This document shows positions 17,141 through 26,194 of a stretch of 64,000 bases of DNA, piece after piece. The stretch spans positions 1-64,000 of the forward strand of contig NZ_ABLD01000023.1 of the NCBI RefSeq assembly GCF_000172415.1, read 5' to 3'. Made by a program: the position numbers and the translations under genes. The notes below the pieces were generated by a model. That model searched no databases, was not told where the DNA came from, and saw only the letters and a program-made list of their open reading frames with translations. This stretch comes from Paraburkholderia graminis C4D1M. GTDB taxonomy: Bacteria > Pseudomonadota > Gammaproteobacteria > Burkholderiales > Burkholderiaceae. Numbering within the stretch: position 1 is the stretch's first letter; every line of letters starts with the position of its first letter.

Positions 17141-18184
17141 ATGCAGACTCCGCGGTTCAATAAAACGACTATCTGGGGGCGGCTGCCGGCATTTCTCTTC
17201 TGCGCAGCCGTATTGTTGTCCGCGACACCGCGGGTCTTTGCACAAACCGACGATCCGCTCGTCGCCCGCCGCACGGCCGCCGATCTTCTCGATCGCATTC
17301 ACCAGGCCGCGCAGCAGCAGAACTACGAGGGCGCGTTCGTTTATCAGCGGGGCAACTTCGTTCAAACGTCGCGCATCGCGCATTACGCGACCCGTGCCGA
17401 CGGCGAATTCGAGCAACTTGAAAGCCTCGACGGCAAGCCGCGCAAGATGCTGCGTCATAACGACGAGCTCTACACGTTCGTGCCGGAACGCCACTTGTGC
17501 GTCGTTGAAAAACGCCAGAACAAAGACTCGTTCCCCGCGTTGCTGGCTGTGAGCGGCGAACAGGTTCTGTCCGTGTATGAGCCGAAACTGCTCGGCGACG
17601 ATCGCGTTGCCGGCGTCGAAAGTCAGGTGATCGAACTCGATCCGAAAGACGCGTACCGCTTCGCTTACAAACTGTGGGCCGACAAGAAGACCGGCTTGCT
17701 GCTGCGCGCGCAGACGCTCGACCCGAACGGCCAGGTGCTCGAACAACTGTCGTTCTCCCAGATTCGCATCGGCGTGCCCGTCGACAAGACGGGCATTGTC
17801 AACGGCATTCGCAATACCGCCGGCTGGACCGTGGTGCGCCCGCCCATTGAACCGGTGGATATGGCTGCACAAGGCTGGCAGTTCGGGGCCTCGGTGCCGG
17901 GTTTTCGCAAGATCCGCGAATTGCGTCGTCCGATGGCGGCGCGCGAGGCGGGCCAGCCGACCATTCCGGTCGATCAGGCTGTGTTCTCGGACGGGCTCGC
18001 CGCGGTCTCGGTGTTCATCGAGCCGGTTGAGAACAACACGCGCAAGGAAGGCGCGGGCAGCAGCGGTGCGACGCACGTGCTGGTGAAGCGGCGCGGCGAT
18101 TTCTGGATTACCCTGCTCGGCGAAGTGCCCCAGGCCACGTTGCAGCAATTTGCCTCTGCCATAGAATACAAGGCTCCGAAGTAA
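17141..18184 (+). CDS. rseB: Sigma-E regulatory protein RseB/MucB
   Basis: Periplasmic protein that binds RseA and shields it from DegS-type cleavage, sensing mislocalised lipids or LPS. The 347-residue protein has a Sec signal peptide (about residues 1-34, ending RVFA before QTDDPL), then the MucB/RseB N-terminal lipoprotein-like domain and C-terminal domain (GWQFGASVPGFRKIRELRR). ATG 17141 lies 4 nt after the rseA stop; a TTG 3 nt earlier is less likely. Part of rpoE-rseA-rseB-mucD. Confidence 0.93.
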   Translation: MQTPRFNKTTIWGRLPAFLFCAAVLLSATPRVFAQTDDPLVARRTAADLLDRIHQAAQQQNYEGAFVYQRGNFVQTSRIAHYATRADGEFEQLESLDGKPRKMLRHNDELYTFVPERHLCVVEKRQNKDSFPALLAVSGEQVLSVYEPKLLGDDRVAGVESQVIELDPKDAYRFAYKLWADKKTGLLLRAQTLDPNGQVLEQLSFSQIRIGVPVDKTGIVNGIRNTAGWTVVRPPIEPVDMAAQGWQFGASVPGFRKIRELRRPMAAREAGQPTIPVDQAVFSDGLAAVSVFIEPVENNTRKEGAGSSGATHVLVKRRGDFWITLLGEVPQATLQQFASAIEYKAPK

Positions 18185-18219
18185 TTCTCCGACTCCTGAA
18201 TCCCTCGGCTTCCTACGAT

Positions 18220-19737
18220 ATGACGACTTTCTCGGTGCGCAAATTCCTCGCGGCCGCGGTGGTGGCGGCATGTTTGCCGTTCGCACCGCACACGGCGTCG
18301 GCCGCTTCCGCCGCCAATCTGCCCGACTTCACCGACCTTGTCGACAAGGTCGGTCCGGCGGTCGTCAACATTCGCACGACCACGCGCGCGACGAGCAGCG
18401 GCCCGCGCGGCGCGTTGCCGCCGGGTATGGACGACGGCGACATGTCGGAGTTCTTCCGGCGCTTTTTCGGCATTCCGATGCCGCAGTCGCCGCAATCTCC
18501 AGGCGCGCCGCGCGGCGGCGATAACGGTGGCAGCGGCGGAAGTGGCGGCGGTCAGGACACGCCCGACAGCAACGACCCCGAACAGAACAGCGGCGTCGGC
18601 TCGGGCTTCATCCTGTCGGCTGACGGCTACGTGATGACTAACGCGCACGTCATCGACGACGCGGACACCATCTACGTCACGCTGACCGACAAACGCGAAT
18701 TCAAGGCGAAGCTCATCGGCGTGGACGATCGCACCGACGTCGCAGTCGTGAAGATCAGCGCCGCGAATCTGCCGACCATCACCATCGGCGATTCGAACAA
18801 GGTTCGCGTGGGCGAGTGGGTCGTCGCGATCGGTTCGCCGTTCGGCCTCGAAAACACGGTGACGGCCGGCATCGTCAGCGCGAAGGGGCGCGACACCGGC
18901 GACTATCTGCCGTTCATCCAGACCGACGTGGCCGTCAATCCGGGTAACTCGGGCGGGCCGCTCATCAACATGCAGGGCGAGGTGATCGGCATCAACTCGC
19001 AGATCTACAGCCGCACCGGCGGTTTCATGGGCATTTCGTTCGCGATTCCGATCGACGAAGCGATGCGCGTCGCCGATCAGCTCAAGGCGTCGGGCAAGGT
19101 CGTGCGCGGCCGGATCGCCGTGGCAATCGGCGAAGTGACCAAAGACGTCGCCGATTCGCTCGGCTTGCCGAAGGCGCAGGGCGCGCTCGTCAGCAGTGTC
19201 GAGCCGGGCGGCCCAGCGGACAAGGCCGGCGTGCAGCCGGGCGACATTATCCTGAAGTTCAACGGCCATTCGGTCGATACCGCGACGGACCTGCCGCGCA
19301 TGGTCGGCGACACGAAGCCGGGCACGAAGGCCACCATCACCGTGTGGCGCAAGGGCCAGACGCGCGACCTGCCCGTCACCATCGCCGAAATGCAGCCGGA
19401 CAAGACCGCCAAGGCCGACCAGAAGAAGCCGCAGCCGCCGAAGCAGCGCGCCACGAACGCCTTGGGCGTGGCCGTCAGCGACATTCCGGCCGATCAGTTG
19501 CGCGCGCTCAAACTGCGCAACGGCGTGCAGATCGACGCAGTGGACGGTCCCGCTGCGCGAGTCGGCTTGCAGAAGGGCGACATCATTTTGCGCGTCGGCG
19601 ATACCGACATCACGAGCGCAAAGCAGTTCGACGAACTGAGCTCGCATCTGGATTCGCAAAAGATGGTCGCGCTGCTGGTTCGCCGCGGCGAGAACACGCA
19701 GTTCGTGCCGATTCGTCCGCGCGGCGTTCAGAAATGA
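18220..19737 (+). CDS. mucD: Periplasmic serine endoprotease, DegP/MucD type
   Basis: HtrA-family protease and chaperone for misfolded envelope proteins, 505 aa. A signal peptide is present (cleavage near residue 29 after TASA). The catalytic triad is His143 (TNAHVID), Asp173 (RTDVAVV) and Ser244 (GNSGGPL); two PDZ domains follow (near residues 280-370 and 405-500). A Gly/Ser/Asp-rich linker at about residues 85-125 precedes the catalytic domain. As the last member of the sigma-E operon it is a likely RpoE target and feedback element. The stop overlaps the start of a glutaredoxin-like gene. Confidence 0.95.
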   Translation: MTTFSVRKFLAAAVVAACLPFAPHTASAASAANLPDFTDLVDKVGPAVVNIRTTTRATSSGPRGALPPGMDDGDMSEFFRRFFGIPMPQSPQSPGAPRGGDNGGSGGSGGGQDTPDSNDPEQNSGVGSGFILSADGYVMTNAHVIDDADTIYVTLTDKREFKAKLIGVDDRTDVAVVKISAANLPTITIGDSNKVRVGEWVVAIGSPFGLENTVTAGIVSAKGRDTGDYLPFIQTDVAVNPGNSGGPLINMQGEVIGINSQIYSRTGGFMGISFAIPIDEAMRVADQLKASGKVVRGRIAVAIGEVTKDVADSLGLPKAQGALVSSVEPGGPADKAGVQPGDIILKFNGHSVDTATDLPRMVGDTKPGTKATITVWRKGQTRDLPVTIAEMQPDKTAKADQKKPQPPKQRATNALGVAVSDIPADQLRALKLRNGVQIDAVDGPAARVGLQKGDIILRVGDTDITSAKQFDELSSHLDSQKMVALLVRRGENTQFVPIRPRGVQK

Positions 19738-20009
19738 CGGAGAGGGCGCCGCTCACGCTCTACGGGCGCGCGTGGTGCCATCTGTGCGACGACATGCGCG
19801 CCGCGCTCGAGCTCTTGCTGGCCGAGTTCGGCGCGCAGGTCGAAGTTGTCGACGTCGACAGCGACCCGTTGCTCGAAGCCCGCTACAACGAACTTGTGCC
19901 GGTTTTGCTGTGCGACGGCGTCGAGCTGTGTCATTACCATCTGGACGAATCGCGGGTGCGCGCTGCGCTCATGGCGCGCGCTAAGGCCGCATCGGCGGCC
20001 ACACGTTGA
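19734..20009 (+). CDS. Glutaredoxin-family small thiol protein
   Basis: 91-residue thioredoxin-fold protein with an intact CHLC active site (Cys15, Cys18) in LTLYGRAWCHLCDDM, and the cis-Pro region ELVPVLLCDG. It has no signal peptide, so it is cytoplasmic. Its ATG overlaps the mucD stop (ATGA, 19734-19737), so it is translated with the sigma-E operon. It belongs to the DUF836/glutaredoxin-like group often found beside mucD and lepA in betaproteobacteria. Substrate unknown. Confidence 0.88.
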   Translation: MTERAPLTLYGRAWCHLCDDMRAALELLLAEFGAQVEVVDVDSDPLLEARYNELVPVLLCDGVELCHYHLDESRVRAALMARAKAASAATR

Positions 20010-20169
20010 GAGCGGCCGCGCTCTCGTCATCAGGCGCTGGCACGCGCTTTCAGCTCTGGCGGAGGTCGAATCGCGCGTGCTGCGCCGTTCGTCTCGCCGT
20101 CCCACCCTCGCAAGATCCGCCGGGCACCTGCCTTTTCGGCTAAAATAGACAGGTTTTTCACCTACTTAC

Positions 20170-20206
20170 AAGGCGTGCTCCGCTATTGTCCGAGCGCGCC
20201 TTTTTT
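20170..20206 (+). terminator. Intrinsic terminator just upstream of lepA
   Basis: AAGGCGTGCTC (20170-20180) pairs with GAGCGCGCCTT (20192-20202), 11 bp with one G-U pair, and runs into T6. It ends only 17 nt before the lepA start and follows a TAAAAT -10-like element at 20141-20146. It could terminate the sigma-E operon or attenuate lepA. Confidence 0.7.
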
Positions 20207-20222
20207 GCTTGATCGGCACTGA

Positions 20223-22016
20223 ATGGATCATATTCGTAACTTCTCGATCATTGCGCACATCGACCACGGCAAGTCGACGCTTGCCGATCGCATCATCCAG
20301 ATTTGCGGCGGCTTGTCCGACCGCGAGATGGAAGCCCAGGTGCTCGACTCGATGGACCTCGAGCGCGAGCGCGGCATCACCATCAAGGCGCAAACCGCGG
20401 CGCTGGCGTATCGCGCGCGCGACGGCAAGGTCTACAACCTCAACATGATCGACACGCCGGGCCACGTCGACTTCTCGTACGAAGTCAGCCGCTCGCTGTC
20501 CGCGTGCGAAGGCGCGCTGCTGGTTGTCGACGCGAGCCAGGGCGTCGAGGCGCAAACGGTCGCGAACTGCTACACGGCAATCGAACTCGGCGTCGACGTC
20601 ATTCCGGTGCTCAACAAGATCGATTTGCCGGCCGCCAACCCCGAGAACGCGATCGCCGAAATCGAAGACGTGATCGGCATCGACGCAACCGACGCCACGC
20701 ATTGCAGCGCGAAGACCGGCCAGGGCGTCGAAGACGTGCTCGAAGCGCTGATCGCGAAAGTGCCGCCGCCGAAGGGCGATCCCGAAGCGCCGCTGCAGGC
20801 GTTGATCATCGACTCGTGGTTCGATAACTACGTCGGCGTCGTCATGCTGGTGCGTATCGTCAACGGCACGCTGCGTCCGAAAGACAGAATTCGCATGATG
20901 GCCACCGGCGCCCAATATCCGGTCGAGCATGTCGGCGTGTTCACGCCGAAGTCGAAGAATCTGGAATCGCTGTCGGCGGGGCAAGTGGGCTTCATCATCG
21001 CGGGCATCAAGGAATTGGCCGCGGCGAAAGTGGGCGATACGGTCACGCTGCTGAATCGTCCGGCTGCCGAGCCGCTGCCGGGCTTCAAGGAAGTGAAGCC
21101 GCAGGTGTTCGCCGGTCTCTATCCGGTCGAAGCAAACCAGTACGACGCGCTGCGCGACTCGCTCGAAAAGCTGAAGCTCAACGACGCGTCGCTGCAATAC
21201 GAGCCGGAAGTTTCGCAAGCGCTTGGCTTCGGTTTCCGCTGCGGCTTCCTGGGCCTGCTGCATATGGAGATCGTGCAGGAACGTCTCGAGCGTGAGTTCG
21301 ATATGGACCTGATCACCACGGCGCCCACGGTGGTCTACGAAGTCGTGCAACGCGACGGCACGACGATCATGGTCGAGAATCCGGCGAAGATGCCGGAGCC
21401 GTCGAAGATCGAGGAAGTGCGCGAGCCGATCGTCACCGTGAATCTGTACATGCCGCAAGACTACGTCGGCCCGGTGATCACGTTGTGCACGCAAAAGCGC
21501 GGCACGCAGATCAACATGCAATATCACGGCCGCCAGGTGCAGCTGACCTACGAAATTCCGATGGGCGAAGTCGTGCTCGATTTCTTCGACCGCCTGAAGT
21601 CCATTTCGCGCGGCTATGCGTCGATGGATTACGAGTTCAAGGAATATCGCGCGTCGGATGTGGTGAAGGTCGACATGCTGATCAACGGCGACAAGGTGGA
21701 CGCGCTGTCGGTCATCGTGCACCGTTCGCAAAGCCAGTATCGCGGCCGCGAAGTCGCGGCGAAAATGCGCGAGCTGATTCCGCGGCAAATGTACGACGTG
21801 GCGGTTCAGGCCACCATCGGCTCGAACATCATCGCGCGTGAAAACATTAAAGCGTTGCGTAAGAACGTGCTGGCAAAATGCTACGGCGGCGACATTTCTC
21901 GTAAAAAGAAGCTGCTGGAAAAGCAGAAGGCAGGCAAGAAGCGAATGAAGCAAGTGGGGTCCGTCGAGATTCCGCAAGAGGCTTTCCTCGCCATCCTGCG
22001 TGTCGAAGACAAATAA
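20223..22016 (+). CDS. lepA: Elongation factor 4 (LepA)
   Basis: Ribosome-associated translational GTPase that back-translocates or helps 30S assembly. The 597-residue protein has G1 AHIDHGKSTLADR (11-23), G3 DTPGHVDF, G4 NKIDLPAA, EF-G-like domains III and V, and the LepA-specific C-terminal domain (ANIGSNII-like QATIGSNIIARENIKALRKNVLAKCYGGD). It is followed 18 nt later by lepB, the classic lepA-lepB operon. Confidence 0.97.
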   Translation: MDHIRNFSIIAHIDHGKSTLADRIIQICGGLSDREMEAQVLDSMDLERERGITIKAQTAALAYRARDGKVYNLNMIDTPGHVDFSYEVSRSLSACEGALLVVDASQGVEAQTVANCYTAIELGVDVIPVLNKIDLPAANPENAIAEIEDVIGIDATDATHCSAKTGQGVEDVLEALIAKVPPPKGDPEAPLQALIIDSWFDNYVGVVMLVRIVNGTLRPKDRIRMMATGAQYPVEHVGVFTPKSKNLESLSAGQVGFIIAGIKELAAAKVGDTVTLLNRPAAEPLPGFKEVKPQVFAGLYPVEANQYDALRDSLEKLKLNDASLQYEPEVSQALGFGFRCGFLGLLHMEIVQERLEREFDMDLITTAPTVVYEVVQRDGTTIMVENPAKMPEPSKIEEVREPIVTVNLYMPQDYVGPVITLCTQKRGTQINMQYHGRQVQLTYEIPMGEVVLDFFDRLKSISRGYASMDYEFKEYRASDVVKVDMLINGDKVDALSVIVHRSQSQYRGREVAAKMRELIPRQMYDVAVQATIGSNIIARENIKALRKNVLAKCYGGDISRKKKLLEKQKAGKKRMKQVGSVEIPQEAFLAILRVEDK

Positions 22017-22034
22017 GACGAACAACGGAATCCT

Positions 22035-22928
22035 ATGAATTTTGCGCTGATTCTTTTTGTGCTCGTCGTTTTGACGGGCGTCGCATGGGTCGCAGACAAA
22101 CTGGTGTTTATGCCGCAACGGCGGCACGCGGCAGATGCCGTGGTCGCCGAGTTCGACCGTCAGCAGGAACGCGTGGGCGAGCGTTTCGCCGACGAAAACG
22201 CCGCGCAAACGCGCGCGCGTCTGCGTGACGACAAGCTGCGCCAGCCTTGGTGGCTCGAGTATTCGGCGAGCTTTTTCCCCGTCATTCTGGTGGTTTTCGT
22301 GGTGCGCTCGTTCGTTGTCGAGCCGTTCAAGATTCCGTCTGGTTCGATGGTGCCGACGCTGCTGGTGGGCGATTTCATCCTCGTCAACAAATTCGATTAC
22401 GGCCTGCGTCTGCCGATCGTCAACACGAAAATCACCGAAGGCCGTCCGCTTCAGCGCGGCGACGTGGTCGTGTTCCGCTACCCGAAAGACGAGTCGGTCG
22501 ACTACATCAAGCGCGTGATCGGCTTGCCCGGCGACACCGTTGCCTATCAGGACAAGCAGCTGACCATCAACGGCAAGCCGGTGCCCGAAACGCCGCTGCC
22601 CGATTATCTCGACGAAGAGCGTCTCGGCTATGCGAAGCAGTTCGAAGAAAATCTCGACGGCCGCAAGAACGCGATTCTGAACAATCCCGCGGTGCCGCCG
22701 TTTATCGTCGGTGCCGAAGATTATCCGTATCGCGATAACTGCAGCTACAACGCGCGCGGCGTGATCTGCAAGGTGCCGCCGGGCAATTACTTCATGATGG
22801 GCGATAACCGCGATAACAGTGCGGACAGCCGCTATTGGGGCTTCGCGCCGGACAAGAATATCGTCGGCCGCGCGTTTTTTATCTGGATGAACTTCAGCAA
22901 TCTCAAGCGCATCGGTTCGTTCCAGTGA
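22035..22928 (+). CDS. lepB: Signal peptidase I
   Basis: Inner-membrane leader peptidase releasing secreted proteins, 297 aa. Two transmembrane segments are seen (residues 2-20 and about 80-95), followed by the periplasmic catalytic domain with nucleophile Ser104 (IPSGSMVPTL) and general base Lys159 (YIKRVIGLPGD), and MGDNRDNSADSRYWG near the end. Co-transcribed with lepA. A region of 139 bp with weak AAGTGGC/GCCACTT symmetry precedes rnc. Confidence 0.96.
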   Translation: MNFALILFVLVVLTGVAWVADKLVFMPQRRHAADAVVAEFDRQQERVGERFADENAAQTRARLRDDKLRQPWWLEYSASFFPVILVVFVVRSFVVEPFKIPSGSMVPTLLVGDFILVNKFDYGLRLPIVNTKITEGRPLQRGDVVVFRYPKDESVDYIKRVIGLPGDTVAYQDKQLTINGKPVPETPLPDYLDEERLGYAKQFEENLDGRKNAILNNPAVPPFIVGAEDYPYRDNCSYNARGVICKVPPGNYFMMGDNRDNSADSRYWGFAPDKNIVGRAFFIWMNFSNLKRIGSFQ

Positions 22929-23067
22929 GCGATCACGCGCGATCCCTGTAAGTGGCAACGTGCTATCACGCCACTTTAAGAAAGTCCGGTAACGTCGCTT
23001 CACCACGCTTTTTCCGCTGGCCGTACCGCGTTTTCGCCCGGTACGGCGCCCGCGTTATACTCTGCCC

Positions 23068-24333
23068 ATGCCCTCATCTCCGTTGGAAAGCCGTCTGCGC
23101 TATGAATTTCGCAATGCGGAATTGTTGCGCCAGGCTTTAACGCACCGCAGTCACAGTTCCACGCATAACGAACGGCTCGAATTTCTTGGCGACTCCGTTC
23201 TGAATTGCGCGGTGGCTGCGCTTTTGTTCCAACGTTTCGGGAAGCTGGACGAAGGCGATTTGTCGCGCGTCCGTGCAAATCTGGTCAAGCAGCAATCGCT
23301 GTACGAAATCGCTCAGGCCCTGAATATTTCCGAAGGCCTTCGCCTCGGCGAGGGCGAACTGCGCAGCGGCGGCTTCCGTCGGCCGTCGATCCTCGCCGAC
23401 ACGCTCGAAGCCGTGCTGGGCGCGGTGTTCCTCGACGGCGGCTTTGACGCCGCGCAGACGGTCATCAAACGTCTTTACGTGCCGATTCTCGATCACATCG
23501 ACCCGCGCACGCTCGGCAAGGACGCCAAGACGCTCCTTCAGGAATATCTGCAGGGACACAAGATCGCGCTGCCGACGTACACCGTCGTCGCCACGCATGG
23601 TGCGGCGCATAATCAGCAGTTCGAAGTCGAATGCACCGTGCCGAAGCTGGACGTGAAGGTGTCCGGCTCGGGCGCGAGCCGCCGCGCGGCGGAGCAAGCC
23701 GCGGCGAAGAAGGCGCTCGACGAAGTCATGGCCGCGGCGCCGGCTGTCGTCTCCAAGTCGAAGCGGTCGAAGGGCGCGCGCGCGGCGAAAAAGGCCGAGG
23801 CTGAGATCGTGCCGGGCGTGACCGGCGTGCAGGCGGCGCTGGATCTGCGCAGTCCCGACCGCAAGAACGAACGCGCGGCAGCGCGCGGCGAAATGCGGAC
23901 GGCGCCGGCCGCTGAACCGATACCGGAACGCACGGCGATCGCGGTGGCGGCCGTCGCTGCGCCGCTCGCGGTGATTCGCGCCGCGCATGTCGAGTACAGC
24001 GCGCCGGAGAAATCCGAGCGCACGGACAGGGTCGAAAGAGGCGAAAAGGCGGATAAAGCCGACAAGCTAGACAAGCCCGCCGCCGAAGCGAAGATGGCCG
24101 AAGCCAGGCCCGCCGAAGTCAGGCCCACCGACCCAAAACCCGCCGAACCCGCCGCCCGCACAACCGACAAGCCGCACCGCACTCGCGACGCCGCGGCTAG
24201 TGCGGCGGCCAGTGCAGCGGCCAATGCGGCGGCCAGCTCCGCATCGCCCGCAACGAACGCGGCGGCGCCCACCGAACACGAACCCGGCGTAGCCGACGCG
24301 GTACAAACGCGCGTCGCCGACGCGGGCCATTGA
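23068..24333 (+). CDS. rnc: Ribonuclease III with long C-terminal tail
   Basis: Double-strand-specific endoribonuclease for rRNA and mRNA processing. Residues 1-150 form the RNase III domain: signature NERLEFLGDS (35-43 region), second acidic pair Asp110/Glu113 in ADTLEAVLGAVFLDGG. A dsRNA-binding domain follows (about 150-225, ending ASRRAAEQAAAKKALDEV). The protein is 421 aa, nearly twice the E. coli length (226): residues from about 230 on are a low-complexity Ala/Lys/Glu/Pro tail with repeats such as KADKADKLDK and AASAAASAAANAAASS. Followed by era and recO, the conserved rnc-era-recO order. Confidence 0.95.
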   Translation: MPSSPLESRLRYEFRNAELLRQALTHRSHSSTHNERLEFLGDSVLNCAVAALLFQRFGKLDEGDLSRVRANLVKQQSLYEIAQALNISEGLRLGEGELRSGGFRRPSILADTLEAVLGAVFLDGGFDAAQTVIKRLYVPILDHIDPRTLGKDAKTLLQEYLQGHKIALPTYTVVATHGAAHNQQFEVECTVPKLDVKVSGSGASRRAAEQAAAKKALDEVMAAAPAVVSKSKRSKGARAAKKAEAEIVPGVTGVQAALDLRSPDRKNERAAARGEMRTAPAAEPIPERTAIAVAAVAAPLAVIRAAHVEYSAPEKSERTDRVERGEKADKADKLDKPAAEAKMAEARPAEVRPTDPKPAEPAARTTDKPHRTRDAAASAAASAAANAAASSASPATNAAAPTEHEPGVADAVQTRVADAGH

Positions 24334-24384
24334 TTGCCCCGGCGCGCGACTTCTGCGCGTCCCCGAACCTGCCGTAGCCCGAAT

Positions 24385-25284
24385 ATGAACGCTCCCACTC
24401 CCACTGGTTTTCGCTGCGGCATGGTCGCGATCGTCGGCCGTCCGAACGTCGGCAAATCCACGCTGATGAACGCGCTGGTCGGCCAGAAAGTCAGCATCAC
24501 GTCGCGCAAGGCGCAGACTACGCGCCATCGCATCACCGGCATTCACACGCTCGAAGACGTCCAGTACATTTTCGTCGACACGCCCGGCTTTCAGACCAAG
24601 CATAGCGGCGCGCTGAACCGTTCGCTGAACCGCGCGGTGACGTCCACGCTGACTTCCGTCGATGCGATCCTGTTCGTGATCGAAGCCGGCCGTTTCGGCC
24701 CGGACGACCAGAAAGTGCTCGACCTGATTCCGCCGTCGGTGCCCACGCTGCTGATCGCGAACAAGCTCGATCGCGTGTCGGATAAAGATTCGCTGTTCCC
24801 GTTCATGCAGCAGATGAGCGCGCTGCGTCCGTTCAACGAGATCGTGCCGCTGTCGGCCAAGAATCCCGACGACATCAAGCGTTTGATGGCGACCATCAAA
24901 CCGTATCTGCCGGAAGGCGCGCCGATTTACGGCGAAGACGATCTCACCGATCGCAGCGAACGCTTTCTGGCGGCCGAAATCCTGCGTGAAAAAGTGTTCC
25001 GCTGGACCGGCGACGAACTGCCGTACACGAGCACCGTGCTGATCGACAAGTTCGAAACCGAAGGGCGCCTGCGCCGAATCTTCGCGACGATTCTCGTCGA
25101 ACGCGATACGCACAAGGCAATGATCATCGGCCAGAAAGGCGCGAAGCTGAAGCAGATCAGCACCGAGGCGCGCCTCGACATGGAAAGACTGTTCGACGGC
25201 CCGATATATCTCGAAACCTTCATCAAGGTGAAGAGCGGCTGGGCCGACAACGAAGCGGGACTTCGTGCGTATGGGTACGAATGA
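24385..25284 (+). CDS. era: Ribosome-assembly GTPase Era
   Basis: Small GTPase binding the 3' end of 16S rRNA during 30S maturation, 299 aa. GTPase motifs: G1 GRPNVGKST (18-26), G3 DTPG (65-68), G4 NKLD (126-129), G5 SAK; a C-terminal KH domain includes IIGQKGAKLKQI. ATG 24385 gives the family N-terminus (MNAPTPTGFRCGMVAIVG); upstream frame to 24334 is not conserved. The 3' end overlaps recO by 14 nt. Confidence 0.96.
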   Translation: MNAPTPTGFRCGMVAIVGRPNVGKSTLMNALVGQKVSITSRKAQTTRHRITGIHTLEDVQYIFVDTPGFQTKHSGALNRSLNRAVTSTLTSVDAILFVIEAGRFGPDDQKVLDLIPPSVPTLLIANKLDRVSDKDSLFPFMQQMSALRPFNEIVPLSAKNPDDIKRLMATIKPYLPEGAPIYGEDDLTDRSERFLAAEILREKVFRWTGDELPYTSTVLIDKFETEGRLRRIFATILVERDTHKAMIIGQKGAKLKQISTEARLDMERLFDGPIYLETFIKVKSGWADNEAGLRAYGYE

Positions 25285-26194
25285 CGCGTGGGTCACGCTG
25301 AATTCCGGCACCGACCCGGACGACTCCGAGTCGGCCGAGCCGTCGCGCGGCCGCTCGAAATCCGTTCGCGCTAGCCGCCAAAGTTCCACCAGAAAGACCT
25401 CCAGCGCCGATGCCGGCGCTGCCGGCGACGCGCCGCGCAAGACGCCGGCTCGCAAGTCGTCGCGCTCGGGCTCCGCTTCCGAATACCGGATCGCCGAGCA
25501 GCCCGCATTCGTTCTGCACAGCTATCCGTATCGCGAGACGAGTCTGATCATCGACGTGTTGTCGCGCGATCATGGCCGCCTCGCGCTCGTCGCGAAGGGC
25601 GCGAAGCGTCCGCACTCTGCGTTGCGCGGCGTGTTGCAGACCTTCCAGCCGCTCGCGCTGTCGTGGTCGGGCAAGTCGGAAGTGCGCACGCTGACTGGCG
25701 CCGAATGGGTCGGCGGCATGTTGCCTTTGACGGGCGACGCGCTGCTGTGCGGCTTCTACGTGAACGAGCTGCTCGTGAAGTTTTGCGCGCGCGAAGATCC
25801 GCATCCGCAACTGTTCCATCACTACGTCGTCACGATGACGCGCCTCGCGCATGACGAGCCGCCCGTGCAGGTGCTGCGCTCGTTCGAGCGCGTGCTTTTG
25901 CGCGAGACCGGCTACGCGATGTCGCTCGATCGCACGGTCACGCGCAAAGCGGTCGATGCCGGCAAGCGCTACGTGTTCGACCCCGAGCGCGGCGTGCGCG
26001 AAGCCTCCGACGACTTGCCCGCTCAATGGCCCGTGGTCGCGGGCCAAACCTTGCTCGATATGGAACAGGACGATTACCATCGAGCGCAGACCGTGGCGCA
26101 AAGCAAAACGCTGATGCGCTTTCTGCTCAATACTTACCTTGGCGGCACGCCGCTCGCGACGCGCCAGATCCTGATCGACTTGCAGAACTTATGA
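25271..26194 (+). CDS. recO: DNA repair protein RecO
   Basis: Recombination mediator that loads RecA on SSB-coated gaps, 307 aa. The core starts at AEQPAFVLHSYPYRETSLIIDVLSRDHG (OB fold) and continues with FYVNELLVKFCAREDPHP. The first 70 residues are a Ser/Arg/Ala-rich low-complexity extension not present in E. coli RecO (242 aa). I chose ATG 25271; GTG 25265 is also possible. It overlaps era at its 5' end and pdxJ (ATGA) at its 3' end, so the three genes are tightly coupled. Confidence 0.93.
   Translation: MGTNDAWVTLNSGTDPDDSESAEPSRGRSKSVRASRQSSTRKTSSADAGAAGDAPRKTPARKSSRSGSASEYRIAEQPAFVLHSYPYRETSLIIDVLSRDHGRLALVAKGAKRPHSALRGVLQTFQPLALSWSGKSEVRTLTGAEWVGGMLPLTGDALLCGFYVNELLVKFCAREDPHPQLFHHYVVTMTRLAHDEPPVQVLRSFERVLLRETGYAMSLDRTVTRKAVDAGKRYVFDPERGVREASDDLPAQWPVVAGQTLLDMEQDDYHRAQTVAQSKTLMRFLLNTYLGGTPLATRQILIDLQNL

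Noticed and set aside
20166..23006. A 946-codon minus-strand frame opposite lepA and lepB
   Set aside because: Antisense shadow of two well-identified genes; no domain recognisable.
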